From NCBI GenBank assembly GCA_947168405.1, contig CAMVLU010000005.1, forward strand, positions 1 through 37,295: a stretch of DNA of 37,295 bases, written 5' to 3'. Below are positions 9,336-18,871 of the stretch, piece by piece. The notes below the pieces were generated by a model that was given only the letters and a program-made list of their open reading frames with translations, ran no database searches and was not told the origin of the DNA. Position 1 is the first letter of the stretch, and each line of letters starts with the position of its first letter. This DNA is from an uncultured Clostridia bacterium. Its GTDB lineage: Bacteria; Bacillota_I; Bacilli_A; RF39; UBA660. A program made the translations under genes and the position numbers.

Positions 9336-10550
9336 ATGGAAGTACAAGAATTTATTCCTATATTATTTGGAAGTGATCGAAATGTCTATGGAATGGCAAT
9401 AGGTTTTTATGAACAATATAATATTAGAAGTATTGCTGTTTGTAAAATAGGTTATTCTGAAACAAAATATTCTAAATTATTAGATATATATCAAAATAAA
9501 GATATTGAAAATAAAGAAATATTTTTTAAAACATTAAAAGATATAAAAAATAAATATAAAAATAATAAACTTATTTTAATAGCTTGTAGTGATGTATATG
9601 TAAGACTAATTGTAGAAAATAAAAAAGAATTAGAAAAAAACTTTTATGTTCCATATATTGATTTAGACTTAATGAATAAATTAATAATTAAAGAAAACTT
9701 TTATAAAATATGTCATGAATATAATTTAGATTATCCTAAAACTATTATTTATACAAAAGATAATTATAATAAACAAAAACTTCCATTTGATTTTCCAGTT
9801 ATTATTAAACCAAGCGACAGTGTAACTTACTGGAAATCATCTTTTTGGGGTAAGAAAAAAATATTTGTTGTCTATAATATAGATGAATTTAATGATATAT
9901 TAAAAAGAGTATATAATTCAGAATATGAAAAAGATTTAATTGTTCAGGAATATATAGAAGGAGATGATACAAATCTTCGAGTATTAAATGCCTATGTTAA
10001 TTCTAATCATAAAGTTACATTCATGGCATTAGGACAAGTTATATTAGAAGATAAAGCTCCAGCGTCCTATGGAGACTATGATGCTATTATTCCAACCTAT
10101 GATCAAAAATTATTTGATAAGATGAAAGACTTTCTAGAAAAAATAGAATATGTTGGATATGCAAACTTTGATTTAAAATATAATAAAAAAACAAATTCTT
10201 ATAAACTATTTGAAATAAATATAAGACAAGGAAGAAGTCATTCATTTACAACTCTAGGTGGTAAAAATATTACTAAATATTTAATTGAAGATATAATATA
10301 CCATCATGATAATAATATTGAATATTTAAATCATGAATATTTATGGACATTAGTACCTAAAAGAATAATAATGAAATATATTAAAAATGAAGAAATTAAA
10401 GATAAAATTAAAAAATTGTATAAAGAAAGAAAAGTAAAAAATGTCTTGTATTATAAAAAAGATTTATCTTTAAAAAGAGTACTAGAACTAAGAAAAAGAA
10501 ATATAGATGAAAAATATCTATTATATTATAAAGGAGGAAACAATGAATAA
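9336..10550 (+). CDS. D-aspartate ligase (ATP-grasp), Aslfm-like
   Basis: EFIPILFGSDRNVYGMA, YPKTIIYTKDN, FDFPVIIKPSDSVTYWKSSFWGKKK, LIVQEYIEGDDTNLRVLNAYV, PASYGDYDAIIP, KLFEINIRQGRSHSFTTLGG; strongly resembles the Enterococcus faecium D-Asp ligase as I recall it; followed by racemase genes. Confidence 0.87.
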   Translation: MEVQEFIPILFGSDRNVYGMAIGFYEQYNIRSIAVCKIGYSETKYSKLLDIYQNKDIENKEIFFKTLKDIKNKYKNNKLILIACSDVYVRLIVENKKELEKNFYVPYIDLDLMNKLIIKENFYKICHEYNLDYPKTIIYTKDNYNKQKLPFDFPVIIKPSDSVTYWKSSFWGKKKIFVVYNIDEFNDILKRVYNSEYEKDLIVQEYIEGDDTNLRVLNAYVNSNHKVTFMALGQVILEDKAPASYGDYDAIIPTYDQKLFDKMKDFLEKIEYVGYANFDLKYNKKTNSYKLFEINIRQGRSHSFTTLGGKNITKYLIEDIIYHHDNNIEYLNHEYLWTLVPKRIIMKYIKNEEIKDKIKKLYKERKVKNVLYYKKDLSLKRVLELRKRNIDEKYLLYYKGGNNE

Positions 10551-10890
10551 ATCAATTGGAATAATAGGAAATGATTTTAAATTATCCACATTATTTGTGG
10601 AAAAAATAATTTTAAATACTAAAGCTAATGTTGATCAAGATCATATTCCTATGAATATTGTTATAAATAATAAATTATTAGAAAAAGATGAATCAGAAAT
10701 AAAAAATTTATTAAATAAATTAGAACAAAGTAATACAAGTTATTTAATATTAACATTTAATAATATTGATGTTTATAACAAAATAAAAAGAAATACATAT
10801 ATTCCTGTAATAAACAATAATTTTAATATAAATGATGATAATTTTATTAAACAAGTAATAGAACTTACTAGAAAAGAAGTGAAACAATGA
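10543..10890 (+). CDS. Half-length aspartate/glutamate racemase-like protein lacking the catalytic Cys
   Basis: Start revised to ATG 10543 (AAAGGAGGAAACAATG). SIGIIGNDFKLSTLFVEKIILNTKANVDQDHIPMNIVINN resembles the racemase N-terminus; the expected MPCNTA is replaced by LTFNNI; ATGA overlap with the next gene. Confidence 0.8.
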   Translation: MNKSIGIIGNDFKLSTLFVEKIILNTKANVDQDHIPMNIVINNKLLEKDESEIKNLLNKLEQSNTSYLILTFNNIDVYNKIKRNTYIPVINNNFNINDDNFIKQVIELTRKEVKQ

Positions 10891-11570
10891 AAATAGGTAT
10901 AATTGGAGGATTAGGTCCTCTTGCAACAGTTAAATTTATGGAAATGTTAAATACTAGATTAGAAAATCTTAACAAAGAAATAGAAATGGTTGTTATAAAT
11001 GATCCAACAACTCCAGATAGAACTTCTTATATACTTGATAATACTAAAGAAAATCCTATTAATAAAATATTAGAAATGGTAAAAAAATTAGAGTTATTTG
11101 ATTGTGATTTATTAGTTATGCCTTGTAATACAGCATCATATTTCTATAAAGAAATTATTAATAATACAAGTATTTTATTTATTAATATAGTAGAAGAAAC
11201 TGTTAAATATTTAAATATTAATAATATTAAAAAAGTAGGATTACTTGCAACAGAAGGAACAATTCAAAGTGGTATTTATAAAGAACTACTTGATGAATAT
11301 AATATTGAATTAATTACACCAAATAAAGAAGAACAAAATATTATTTCATCTATTATCTATGATGGTATTAAAAGTGGAAAAGAAATAAATATAAATGATT
11401 TTTATAAAATTGTTAATAATTTAAAAAATTTAGGTTCTGAAAAAGTAATACTTGGTTGTACAGAATTATCTGCTTTAAAAGAAATATATCATTTACAAGC
11501 TGAATATTTAATTGATGCTATGGAAATACTTGCAGATAGTACTATAAGACATATAAAAAATACGGATTAA
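10887..11570 (+). CDS. racD: Aspartate racemase (Asp/Glu racemase family)
   Basis: MKIGIIGGLGPLATVKFMEML, VINDPTTPDRTSYIL, LLVMPCNTASYFY, VILGCTELSAL; both catalytic Cys present. Confidence 0.93.
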   Translation: MKIGIIGGLGPLATVKFMEMLNTRLENLNKEIEMVVINDPTTPDRTSYILDNTKENPINKILEMVKKLELFDCDLLVMPCNTASYFYKEIINNTSILFINIVEETVKYLNINNIKKVGLLATEGTIQSGIYKELLDEYNIELITPNKEEQNIISSIIYDGIKSGKEININDFYKIVNNLKNLGSEKVILGCTELSALKEIYHLQAEYLIDAMEILADSTIRHIKNTD

Positions 11571-11581
11571 TCCGTATTTTT
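11556..11581. terminator. Bidirectional terminator between convergent genes
   Basis: AAAAATACGGATTAATCCGTATTTTT palindrome, A/T tract on each side; overlaps the racD stop and abuts the convergent gene stop at 11580. Confidence 0.85.
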
Positions 11582-12281
11582 ATTCTATTGGATCAGTTTC
11601 ATTATATTTTTCAAATTGAACTTCTTTTAAAATTGTCTTTCCATCTTCTAATTTTAAAACAATATTATCTTTTCCTATTTTTAAACTTGGTCCACCACCC
11701 ATATTTTCAATTACCAAAACATTCACAGTATATTCTTTCTTTTCATCATCGTATGTAATATTATTTAAATCTTGTAATTCGAATGTATCAAATGCATCTG
11801 TTGCAATTTCAGAAAGTTTAACTTTTAAATATTCAACATCATTTTCAGTTGTTTTTTCTAATTTATAACGAATATCTGAATTTCCTGCATCTATTTTGAT
11901 TTCATATTTTTCTAATCCTAAGAAATTAAATAAATTATCTTCTACATTAGATAATTTTTCAAGATAAAATTTTTCATTATCTTTAGTAGTTAATTCAGTA
12001 TTATTAACAATATAATTTACAATAGCATCATTTATTTCTTTATCAGTTAAATCTTCAACTTTATAGCCAATGTAGTTAGCATTCTCTCTTTTTACTGGAA
12101 TCATTTTTAAAATATTAGCTAAATTAGGTATTTCAACTTTTTCCTCTTCTTTTGTTTCTTCTTTCTTCATTGGTTCCATATAAGTTCTTTTATAAATAAA
12201 AAATCCTGTTCCCACTAAACATAATAACAAAAATATAATTAAACCAATATATAACCCTTTTTTACTCTTTTCTTCTTCCAT
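11580..12281 (-). CDS. Single-pass membrane-anchored protein of unknown function
   Basis: N-terminal KKGLYIGLIIFLLLCLVGTGFFIYKR TM segment then acidic extracytoplasmic domain. Confidence 0.75.
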   Translation of the reverse strand: MEEEKSKKGLYIGLIIFLLLCLVGTGFFIYKRTYMEPMKKEETKEEEKVEIPNLANILKMIPVKRENANYIGYKVEDLTDKEINDAIVNYIVNNTELTTKDNEKFYLEKLSNVEDNLFNFLGLEKYEIKIDAGNSDIRYKLEKTTENDVEYLKVKLSEIATDAFDTFELQDLNNITYDDEKKEYTVNVLVIENMGGGPSLKIGKDNIVLKLEDGKTILKEVQFEKYNETDPIE

Positions 12282-12361
12282 ATTTATTCTCCTTCTATAT
12301 TTACATTATATCATTAAAATTTATTTTTTCAACAAAAAAACATCTAATATATAGATACTTT

Positions 12362-12814
12362 TTATTTATGATATTCTTCATTATTTAGTATTTTAAAACT
12401 ACGATATATTTGTTCAAGTAAAATTACTCTAAATAATTGATGAGGAAAAGTTAATTTAGAAAATGATATTCTTTCATTAACAATTCTTTTTATATCATCA
12501 TGAACTCCATATGATCCTCCAATTATAAAATTAATATTTGAGTAATTATTTCTTATTTTATCAAGATTATTAGCAAATTCTATACTATTAAATGAATTGC
12601 CTTCAATATCTAATAAAATATTATAATCATTTTCTTTTATTGATTTCAACATATAATCTCTTTCTGTTTCAAGAGTTTTTTTTAAATCAAAACTAAAATC
12701 AGGTAATTCTATAATATCTATTTTAGTATATTTTGATAATCTTTTTAAATATTCATTTATAGCATCTTTTAAATATTGTTCTTTTATTTTTCCAACACAT
12801 ATAATTTTTATCAT
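12362..12814 (-). CDS. rlmH: 23S rRNA (pseudouridine1915-N3)-methyltransferase RlmH
   Basis: IICVGKIKEQYLKDAINEYLKRLSKY, NFIIGGSYGVHDDIK, SFSKLTFPHQLFRVILLEQIYRSFKILNNEEYHK. Confidence 0.97.
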   Translation of the reverse strand: MIKIICVGKIKEQYLKDAINEYLKRLSKYTKIDIIELPDFSFDLKKTLETERDYMLKSIKENDYNILLDIEGNSFNSIEFANNLDKIRNNYSNINFIIGGSYGVHDDIKRIVNERISFSKLTFPHQLFRVILLEQIYRSFKILNNEEYHK

Positions 12815-13560
12815 ATAGTAACTTCTAACTCCTCATTTTGTCTTGCTGCTTCAACTCTAATTTGATTTCCAATTATATCATTTACGGTTTTTAAAGCTAA
12901 ATCCTCTAAATTATTTGTTTCACTTAAATGAGCAAGAATAATTTTTTTAGTATTTTCTCCAATTATTTCTTTTAAATATTTACCTGTCATTTCGTTAGAT
13001 AAATGTCCTCGATCAGATAATACTCTTTGTTTTAAAATATATGGATATGGTCCATTCATTAACATTTCAACATCATGATTACTCTCTATAATATATAAAT
13101 TTTTATTTTTCATATAATTTAAATTTTTTTTACTTATATATCCTGTATCTGTCATATAAACAACTGATTCAGTATCTTCAATTAAATAACCAACTGGATC
13201 AATTGCATCATGAGAAGTTGGTAATAATCTAATAGATAAATCATCTATTTGAAATTTTTCTTCATTTACAGGAAGTATATAATCAGCATCTACAACTTTA
13301 TTAATTACTTTATACATTCCTTTAGGAATATATACATATTTCTTTTCTTTTTTTATTAAAGATGCAAGACCAGTTATATGATCTTTATGTTCATGAGTCA
13401 ATAATATAAAATCTATATCAGATGGTTCATAATTATATTTTTCTAAACTCATTTTTAATTTAGGATAAGAAAATCCTACATCAATTAATATCTTTTTTGT
13501 ATCAGTTAAAAGTAATGTAGAATTTCCTTTTGATCCACTTCCGAGAATAATAGCTTTCAT
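12811..13560 (-). CDS. MBL-fold metallohydrolase, YycJ/WalJ-like
   Basis: MKAIILGSGSKGNSTLLLTDTKKILIDVGFSYPKL, LLTHEHKDHITGL, LPTSHDAIDPVGYLIED; start revised to ATG 13560. Confidence 0.92.
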   Translation of the reverse strand: MKAIILGSGSKGNSTLLLTDTKKILIDVGFSYPKLKMSLEKYNYEPSDIDFILLTHEHKDHITGLASLIKKEKKYVYIPKGMYKVINKVVDADYILPVNEEKFQIDDLSIRLLPTSHDAIDPVGYLIEDTESVVYMTDTGYISKKNLNYMKNKNLYIIESNHDVEMLMNGPYPYILKQRVLSDRGHLSNEMTGKYLKEIIGENTKKIILAHLSETNNLEDLALKTVNDIIGNQIRVEAARQNEELEVTI

Positions 13561-15080
13561 TAGTAGAATAACAATGGGTTCATACTTTGACCTCCGCCAT
13601 ATGGTTTTCCTTGCCATATCTCAAAGTGTAAGTGTGTTCCATAACAATTACCACTACAACCCATATCTCCTATTGTTTGACCCATTGTTACATGATCTCC
13701 TACATGAACATAAGGAGAAAGTGTTACCATATGTAAATATCTAGAATAATAATTATCTCCATGATATATTTCAACATAATTACCAAGAGATCCTGTATAA
13801 TTTATTTCTGTTACTGTTCCAGCTTTAGCAGCATAAATTGGAGATCCATATCCTGTTCCTGAAATATCAACACCACTGTGAAGTCTTCCCCAACGCCATC
13901 CATAATGACTTGAAATAATATATGGAATATTAGTTGGCCATCCCCAATTACCAGCTGATATAATGTGTGGTTGTCTTCCACCTTTAACTATTATCTCATT
14001 AACAACTGGTCTAATTTCTTGTTGATTAGAAATTAAGGCTGTCATTATTTCTCCATTAACTTCTTTTATTTTTTGAGTTACACGATTAATTCCATTACTT
14101 CCATGTTGTTTTGTACTTTGATATCCTACATATTGGGTATTATCATATTCATATTCTGTTTTATAAGCTATTTCTTGATCTTCAACTTTATGAATTTCTT
14201 TAACAGTTTGAAATATGGGATTCAAAACTCCAACAGTTATATTTTGACCTTCATAAAGAAGAGCACTACTACCACGAAGATTTGCATTAGCAATTAAAAC
14301 TTCATTAACATTCATCTTATTTGCTTCGGCAACACTTTCTAAGGTATCTCCACCTTTAACAGTATAAGATGACATGTTTTGTTTTTCACCAAATAATAAA
14401 TACTCAGTTAATTCTTCTTCAGTTGTATATATTTTTTCATTAACAGGTAAATAGGCATCAATTAAAGTAATTTTAGCATCAACATATAAATTTTCTATTA
14501 CTTCTCCTGTATCTATAAGAGTTTTTCTAATATCATTTGAGTAATCATTAAAATCTTGTTCAGATACAAAAGATAATATTACTTTTTTCTCTGCTTCTTT
14601 AAAAATATCTTTATCTAAAACATTAATTGTTGTTATTTTATCAGTTTCTGGAATTGTTTCAGCATCTTGATTTGTTTCATTGTCATATGATGTAGAGTTA
14701 GTTTCATCTATAACAACTTTATATCCTTTAATAGTAAATGGAGACTTTTCATTTATAATATTATAAATATTTGCAACAGTTGAAATATTACTTTCATAAG
14801 TTATATCTTTTTCAACTTTAATATCATTTGGAATATAAACATTATTAACATTATATTTTTTCATTAATTGATCTTGCATTTTATTAATATAATCATATAA
14901 TTCTTTATCAGATTTTATCAATCCAATAGCATCACCTTTTAAATATACTTTATATCCTTCTATAGGAGTTTTAGTTTTACTAAAAACATTATTTGAATTA
15001 AAAAATGTAATACCAACACTTAAAATCAAAGCAAATATCATTCCTAAAATAGGATAACTACTTTTATTTTCTTTATTCAC
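13560..15080 (-). CDS. M23 family endopeptidase with LysM and G5-like domains
   Basis: LysM (YTVKGGDTLESVAEANKMNVNEVLIAN), G5-like (EIAYKTEYEYDNTQYVGYQST...), M23 (HSGVDISG, GTHLHFEIWQ). Likely GTG start at 15080 behind AAAGGAG, overlapping the dnaB stop. Confidence 0.88.
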   Translation of the reverse strand: MNKENKSSYPILGMIFALILSVGITFFNSNNVFSKTKTPIEGYKVYLKGDAIGLIKSDKELYDYINKMQDQLMKKYNVNNVYIPNDIKVEKDITYESNISTVANIYNIINEKSPFTIKGYKVVIDETNSTSYDNETNQDAETIPETDKITTINVLDKDIFKEAEKKVILSFVSEQDFNDYSNDIRKTLIDTGEVIENLYVDAKITLIDAYLPVNEKIYTTEEELTEYLLFGEKQNMSSYTVKGGDTLESVAEANKMNVNEVLIANANLRGSSALLYEGQNITVGVLNPIFQTVKEIHKVEDQEIAYKTEYEYDNTQYVGYQSTKQHGSNGINRVTQKIKEVNGEIMTALISNQQEIRPVVNEIIVKGGRQPHIISAGNWGWPTNIPYIISSHYGWRWGRLHSGVDISGTGYGSPIYAAKAGTVTEINYTGSLGNYVEIYHGDNYYSRYLHMVTLSPYVHVGDHVTMGQTIGDMGCSGNCYGTHLHFEIWQGKPYGGGQSMNPLLFY

Positions 15081-16443
15081 CCGATTCACTCCTTTCTTCT
15101 CCAACATCAGCAGCAAAATTTAAAAATGTACTAACATCTCTTTTAAACAATAAATTAATTATACCTGTTGTTCCGTTACGATGTTTTCCGACAATTAATT
15201 CACTTATACTTGTATTATTATCAGTTCTCGCTGCCTTATTATAATAATCATCTCTATATAAAAATGCAACAATATCAGCATCTTGTTCAATTGATCCAGA
15301 TTCACGAAGATCACTCATAAGTGGTCTCTTATCTTCACGTGATTCAACTGTTCTTGATAATTGACACAATGCAACAATTGGAATATTTAATTCCATAGCT
15401 AACATTTTTAAAGATCTTGAAATATCTGATACTTCTTGTTGACGATTAGTTCCATAGTTTTTACCACCTGAAACAAGTTGTAAATAATCAATTATTACTA
15501 AATCTAGTCCTGAACTTGAACTTTTTAGTCTTCGACATTTAGATCTTATTTCTCCAATTGTAATTCCCGGTGTATCATCAATAAATATATTTGTATCCTC
15601 AAGTTGGCTAAGTGCTTCATTAAACTTAATATAATCATTATTATTAAGTTTACCACTCATAAATTTATATCCTTCAATTTGACCTAAACTTGAAAGCATA
15701 CGATTTGCAAGTTGTTCAGCTCCCATTTCTAAGTTAAAAATAGCAACTGATTTTTTTGATTCTACAGCAACATTAGTAGCAAGATTTAAAGCAAATGCTG
15801 TTTTTCCCATAGCAGGACGTGCTCCTAATATTATTAACTGATTTTCATGAAGACCTGATGTCATTTTATCAAAATCAGCCCATCCAGTTGCAATACCAGT
15901 AATATCACCTTTAGTTTCAGCAAGTATTTGTAAATTTCTTTGAACATTATTAACAACATCTTTAATATTTTTAAATTCAGTCGATCTTCGATCTTTAACT
16001 ATTCCAAGTATTTTTCTTTCGGCTTCATCTAAAGTTTCTGAAACATCTTTTTCAGTATTGTATCCCATTTGATTAACATCATTTGATACATCAATTAATC
16101 TTCTAAGTAAACTATCATCATTTACTATTTTTAAATAATAATTAATATTAGCAGCCGTTGATTCAGTATTTATTACTTCATTTAAATATAATACTCCACC
16201 TATTTCTTCTAACCAACCTTTATTTTGAAGTTCATTAGTAACTGTTGTCATATCAATCGGATTACTATTATCATATAAATTCTTTAAAGCTAAAAATATT
16301 TTTTTATTATTATCATAGTAAAAAGCTGTATCATCTATTGTTTCAAATACCACATCACTGGCACTTTTAGATAAAAAAATTGCACTTAAAACTGCTTGCT
16401 CAGCCTCTTTACTATTTGGTACAGTTCTTAAATTAGTTGCCAT
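15073..16443 (-). CDS. dnaB: Replicative DNA helicase DnaB
   Basis: LGARPAMGKTAFALNLA, VIIDYLQLVSGG, PIVALCQLSRTVESREDKRPLMSDLRESGSIEQDAD. Confidence 0.97.
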   Translation of the reverse strand: MATNLRTVPNSKEAEQAVLSAIFLSKSASDVVFETIDDTAFYYDNNKKIFLALKNLYDNSNPIDMTTVTNELQNKGWLEEIGGVLYLNEVINTESTAANINYYLKIVNDDSLLRRLIDVSNDVNQMGYNTEKDVSETLDEAERKILGIVKDRRSTEFKNIKDVVNNVQRNLQILAETKGDITGIATGWADFDKMTSGLHENQLIILGARPAMGKTAFALNLATNVAVESKKSVAIFNLEMGAEQLANRMLSSLGQIEGYKFMSGKLNNNDYIKFNEALSQLEDTNIFIDDTPGITIGEIRSKCRRLKSSSSGLDLVIIDYLQLVSGGKNYGTNRQQEVSDISRSLKMLAMELNIPIVALCQLSRTVESREDKRPLMSDLRESGSIEQDADIVAFLYRDDYYNKAARTDNNTSISELIVGKHRNGTTGIINLLFKRDVSTFLNFAADVGEERSESGE

Positions 16444-16444
16444 A

Positions 16445-16879
16445 TTATCCCTCTGTATGTACTTTCAAAATACAATTAATATCTTTATACAATACTATCT
16501 TTACATTATGCATTCCTAAAGTATTAATTGTTGTATTTTCAATGTTATTTTTTTCTATATCATAACCAAGTTTCTTTAATTCTTCTTTTATTTGTTTAGT
16601 ACTAATACTTCCAAACATTTTTCCTTTAGATTCTTTAACTTTAAAATTAATAGTAATATTTTCTAATTTATCTTTTAATTTTAATGCTTTTTCTCTATTT
16701 TCTGAATCAATTTCTTTATCTTTTTCTTTTTGTTCATTTAATTTATTTAAACTTCCTTCAGTTTTCTTAATTGCATAACCTTTTTTTATCAAGAAGTTCA
16801 TAGCATATCCATCACTTACTTCTTTTATTTCGCCTTTTTTACCTTGTCCCTTTAAATCTTTTAAGAATATAACTTGCAT
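16445..16879 (-). CDS. rplI: Ribosomal protein bL9
   Basis: [36 protein letters not shown]; start revised to ATG 16879. Confidence 0.96.
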   Translation of the reverse strand: MQVIFLKDLKGQGKKGEIKEVSDGYAMNFLIKKGYAIKKTEGSLNKLNEQKEKDKEIDSENREKALKLKDKLENITINFKVKESKGKMFGSISTKQIKEELKKLGYDIEKNNIENTTINTLGMHNVKIVLYKDINCILKVHTEG

Positions 16880-16935
16880 ATAAACCTCCTTAAACATTTA
16901 TATAAATATTATATCATTAAGAACTAGTCTTGTAA

Positions 16936-16972
16936 ATTAAAAAAATCTTTTGTAATCAAATACAAAAGATTA
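16936..16972 (-). terminator. Rho-independent terminator between rpsR and rplI
   Basis: Minus-strand AATCTTTTGTA-TTTGAT-TACAAAAGATT perfect 11-bp stem followed by T tract. Confidence 0.88.
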
Positions 16973-16978
16973 TTATTT

Positions 16979-17200
16979 TTACTTATTTGTAAATGGAAGT
17001 AATGCTATAGCACGAGCTTTTTTAACTTGTTCAGCTATATATCTTTGATGTTTAGCACATGCTCCTGTAACACGTCTAGGTAAGATTTTTCCTTTATCAT
17101 TTATATATTTTTTTAAGATATCAACATCTTTATAATTTATATCTTTACCTGTTGTACACATATAACATACTTTTTTCTTTTTTCTATAAAATTCTGCCAT
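16979..17200 (-). CDS. rpsR: Ribosomal protein bS18
   Basis: [47 protein letters not shown]. Confidence 0.97.
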   Translation of the reverse strand: MAEFYRKKKKVCYMCTTGKDINYKDVDILKKYINDKGKILPRRVTGACAKHQRYIAEQVKKARAIALLPFTNK

Positions 17201-17212
17201 TTTATCCTCCTT

Positions 17213-17689
17213 CTAGAAAGGTAAATCGCTGTCATCTATTTCAATTTTATCTCCAAAATCTTTAAATGGATCTACATCAGATTCTGAACTATCACTTGAA
17301 CTATTATCTGAAAAATCATAAGGTGTAACACTAGAATCATTATTTGACTCAGTTCCTTCTACATTTCTTGAACTTCTAGAATCTAAAAATTGAAATTCAT
17401 CAATAATAACATCAGTAGTATAAACTCTTTTACCATCCTTATCATCATAAGAACCTGTTTGAATTCTACCACTTACAGCAATTTGACTTCCTTTCGTTAA
17501 ATATTTTTTCATTGTTTCAGCACGATTACCAAAAGCAGTAATATTAATAAAATCTGCTTCTCTTTCACCATTTTGATTAGCAAATGTTCTATCTACTGCA
17601 ATAGCTGTACGCATTACAGCATTATTATTTGCTCCATATCTTAATTCTGGATCTCTTGTAAGTCGTCCTACTAAAAATACTTTATTCAT
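17213..17689 (-). CDS. ssb: Single-stranded DNA-binding protein
   Basis: MNKVFLVGRLTRDPELRY..., acidic linker, C-terminal tip DSDLPF. Confidence 0.97.
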   Translation of the reverse strand: MNKVFLVGRLTRDPELRYGANNNAVMRTAIAVDRTFANQNGEREADFINITAFGNRAETMKKYLTKGSQIAVSGRIQTGSYDDKDGKRVYTTDVIIDEFQFLDSRSSRNVEGTESNNDSSVTPYDFSDNSSSDSSESDVDPFKDFGDKIEIDDSDLPF

Positions 17690-17698
17690 ATTTTACTC

Positions 17699-17986
17699 CT
17701 ATTTTTCTACTTTAACTACGATATGTCTAATAATATCTTCGTTAATGTTTGCTATACGATCAAACTCTTTAACAGCATCAGGTTCAGCTTCAACTACTAA
17801 TAAAAAGTAATTTCCATTTTTAAAACCTTTAACTTCATATGCAAGTTCGCGTCTTCCCATATTCTTTTCAGATATAAGTTCAGCTTTTTGATCTTTTAAC
17901 AAAGTTTTCATTGTTTCAAGAACTTTTAAAGTTGCTTCATCTTCTAAAGTTGGTTTAACAACAAACATAAGTTCATATCTACGCAT
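17699..17986 (-). CDS. rpsF: Ribosomal protein bS6
   Basis: MRRYELMFVVKPTLED...NMGRRELAYEVKGFKNGNYFLL; start revised to ATG 17986 after GGAGG. Confidence 0.96.
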   Translation of the reverse strand: MRRYELMFVVKPTLEDEATLKVLETMKTLLKDQKAELISEKNMGRRELAYEVKGFKNGNYFLLVVEAEPDAVKEFDRIANINEDIIRHIVVKVEK

Positions 17987-18060
17987 ATATTGCACCTCCT
18001 TTTGGACTAATGGACCAATTTAATGGCCAAGAAGTTTGAAGTATAAATTACTTCGTACAT

Positions 18061-18089
18061 AATATAGCATAAACAAATAAAAATATCAA
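18061..18089 (-). promoter_or_regulatory. SigA promoter of the rpsF operon
   Basis: TTGATA-N17-TATATT on minus strand; leader of about 65 nt with hairpin GAAGTA-ATTTA-TACTTC (18038-18054) before rpsF. Confidence 0.75.
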
Positions 18090-18111
18090 CAAAAATATAA
18101 AAAAAAATAAA

Positions 18112-18819
18112 TTATTCTAATACTTTATAATCTATTTTTTCATCTTTTTTATATATACTTAAATTTTCTTGATAATCACATACAACAAGTAATAAATCTT
18201 CAGGATTATCATATCCTTCTTTTTTTAATTTATCTATTAACCACTTTTTATCATGACCAAGTGTTTTAATATTATCTTCCATAATATTTCCATCTAATAT
18301 TAAATTAGCCGTTATTCCTCCTTTATCTATTTTTATTTTCATATCATTTGGAGTAATTGGATGAAATTTATTTTTAGGTAAAAAACTAATTTTACCAGAT
18401 GGTTCCATAATTGCATAATTAATTTCTGATATATTAAAATAACCACTTTCTCTAGCATCTTGTAATAAATCATTTATATCAATTTTACATTTTTTTAATT
18501 GTTCTCGACTTATTTTACCATTTTCCATAATTATAACAGGTTCACCAGTTATTAATCGTCTGGCATAGATACTTTTTTCAGTAATAAATGAAACAAATAA
18601 ACTAAATATTCCATATACACTCATTGAAATTAATCCTTCTATAATAGAAATATCATCATTAACAGTCATTTCAGCTGCTATATTACCTAAAGATAATCCA
18701 ATTATATAATCAAATATATTAAGTTCACTTATTTGTTTTTTACCTAATGCTTTAATAACTAAAAATAAATATATAACAGCAACACTACCTTTAATTATCA
18801 TAAATAAAAGATTATTCAT
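18112..18819 (-). CDS. DUF421/YetF-family membrane protein
   Basis: KALGKKQISELNIFDYIIGLSLGNIAAEMTV, TGEPVIIMENGKI, RESGYFNISEINYAIMEPSGKIS. Confidence 0.92.
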   Translation of the reverse strand: MNNLLFMIIKGSVAVIYLFLVIKALGKKQISELNIFDYIIGLSLGNIAAEMTVNDDISIIEGLISMSVYGIFSLFVSFITEKSIYARRLITGEPVIIMENGKISREQLKKCKIDINDLLQDARESGYFNISEINYAIMEPSGKISFLPKNKFHPITPNDMKIKIDKGGITANLILDGNIMEDNIKTLGHDKKWLIDKLKKEGYDNPEDLLLVVCDYQENLSIYKKDEKIDYKVLE

Positions 18820-18871
18820 ATTATCACAAAAATAGTATTTACAAATTAATATTAACTATACAAAAAAAGAA

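Noticed and set aside
10585-10610. TTATCCACA-ttatt-TGTGGAAAA inverted DnaA-box-like pair
   Set aside because: Lies inside the half-racemase coding sequence (LSTLFVEKI); most likely chance in an AT-rich genome.
14073-14297. Plus-strand ORFs 14073-14297, 19245-19544, 22454-22669, 29937-30200, 31958-32206
   Set aside because: All antisense to, or largely overlapping, well-supported genes with no independent RBS or domain evidence.
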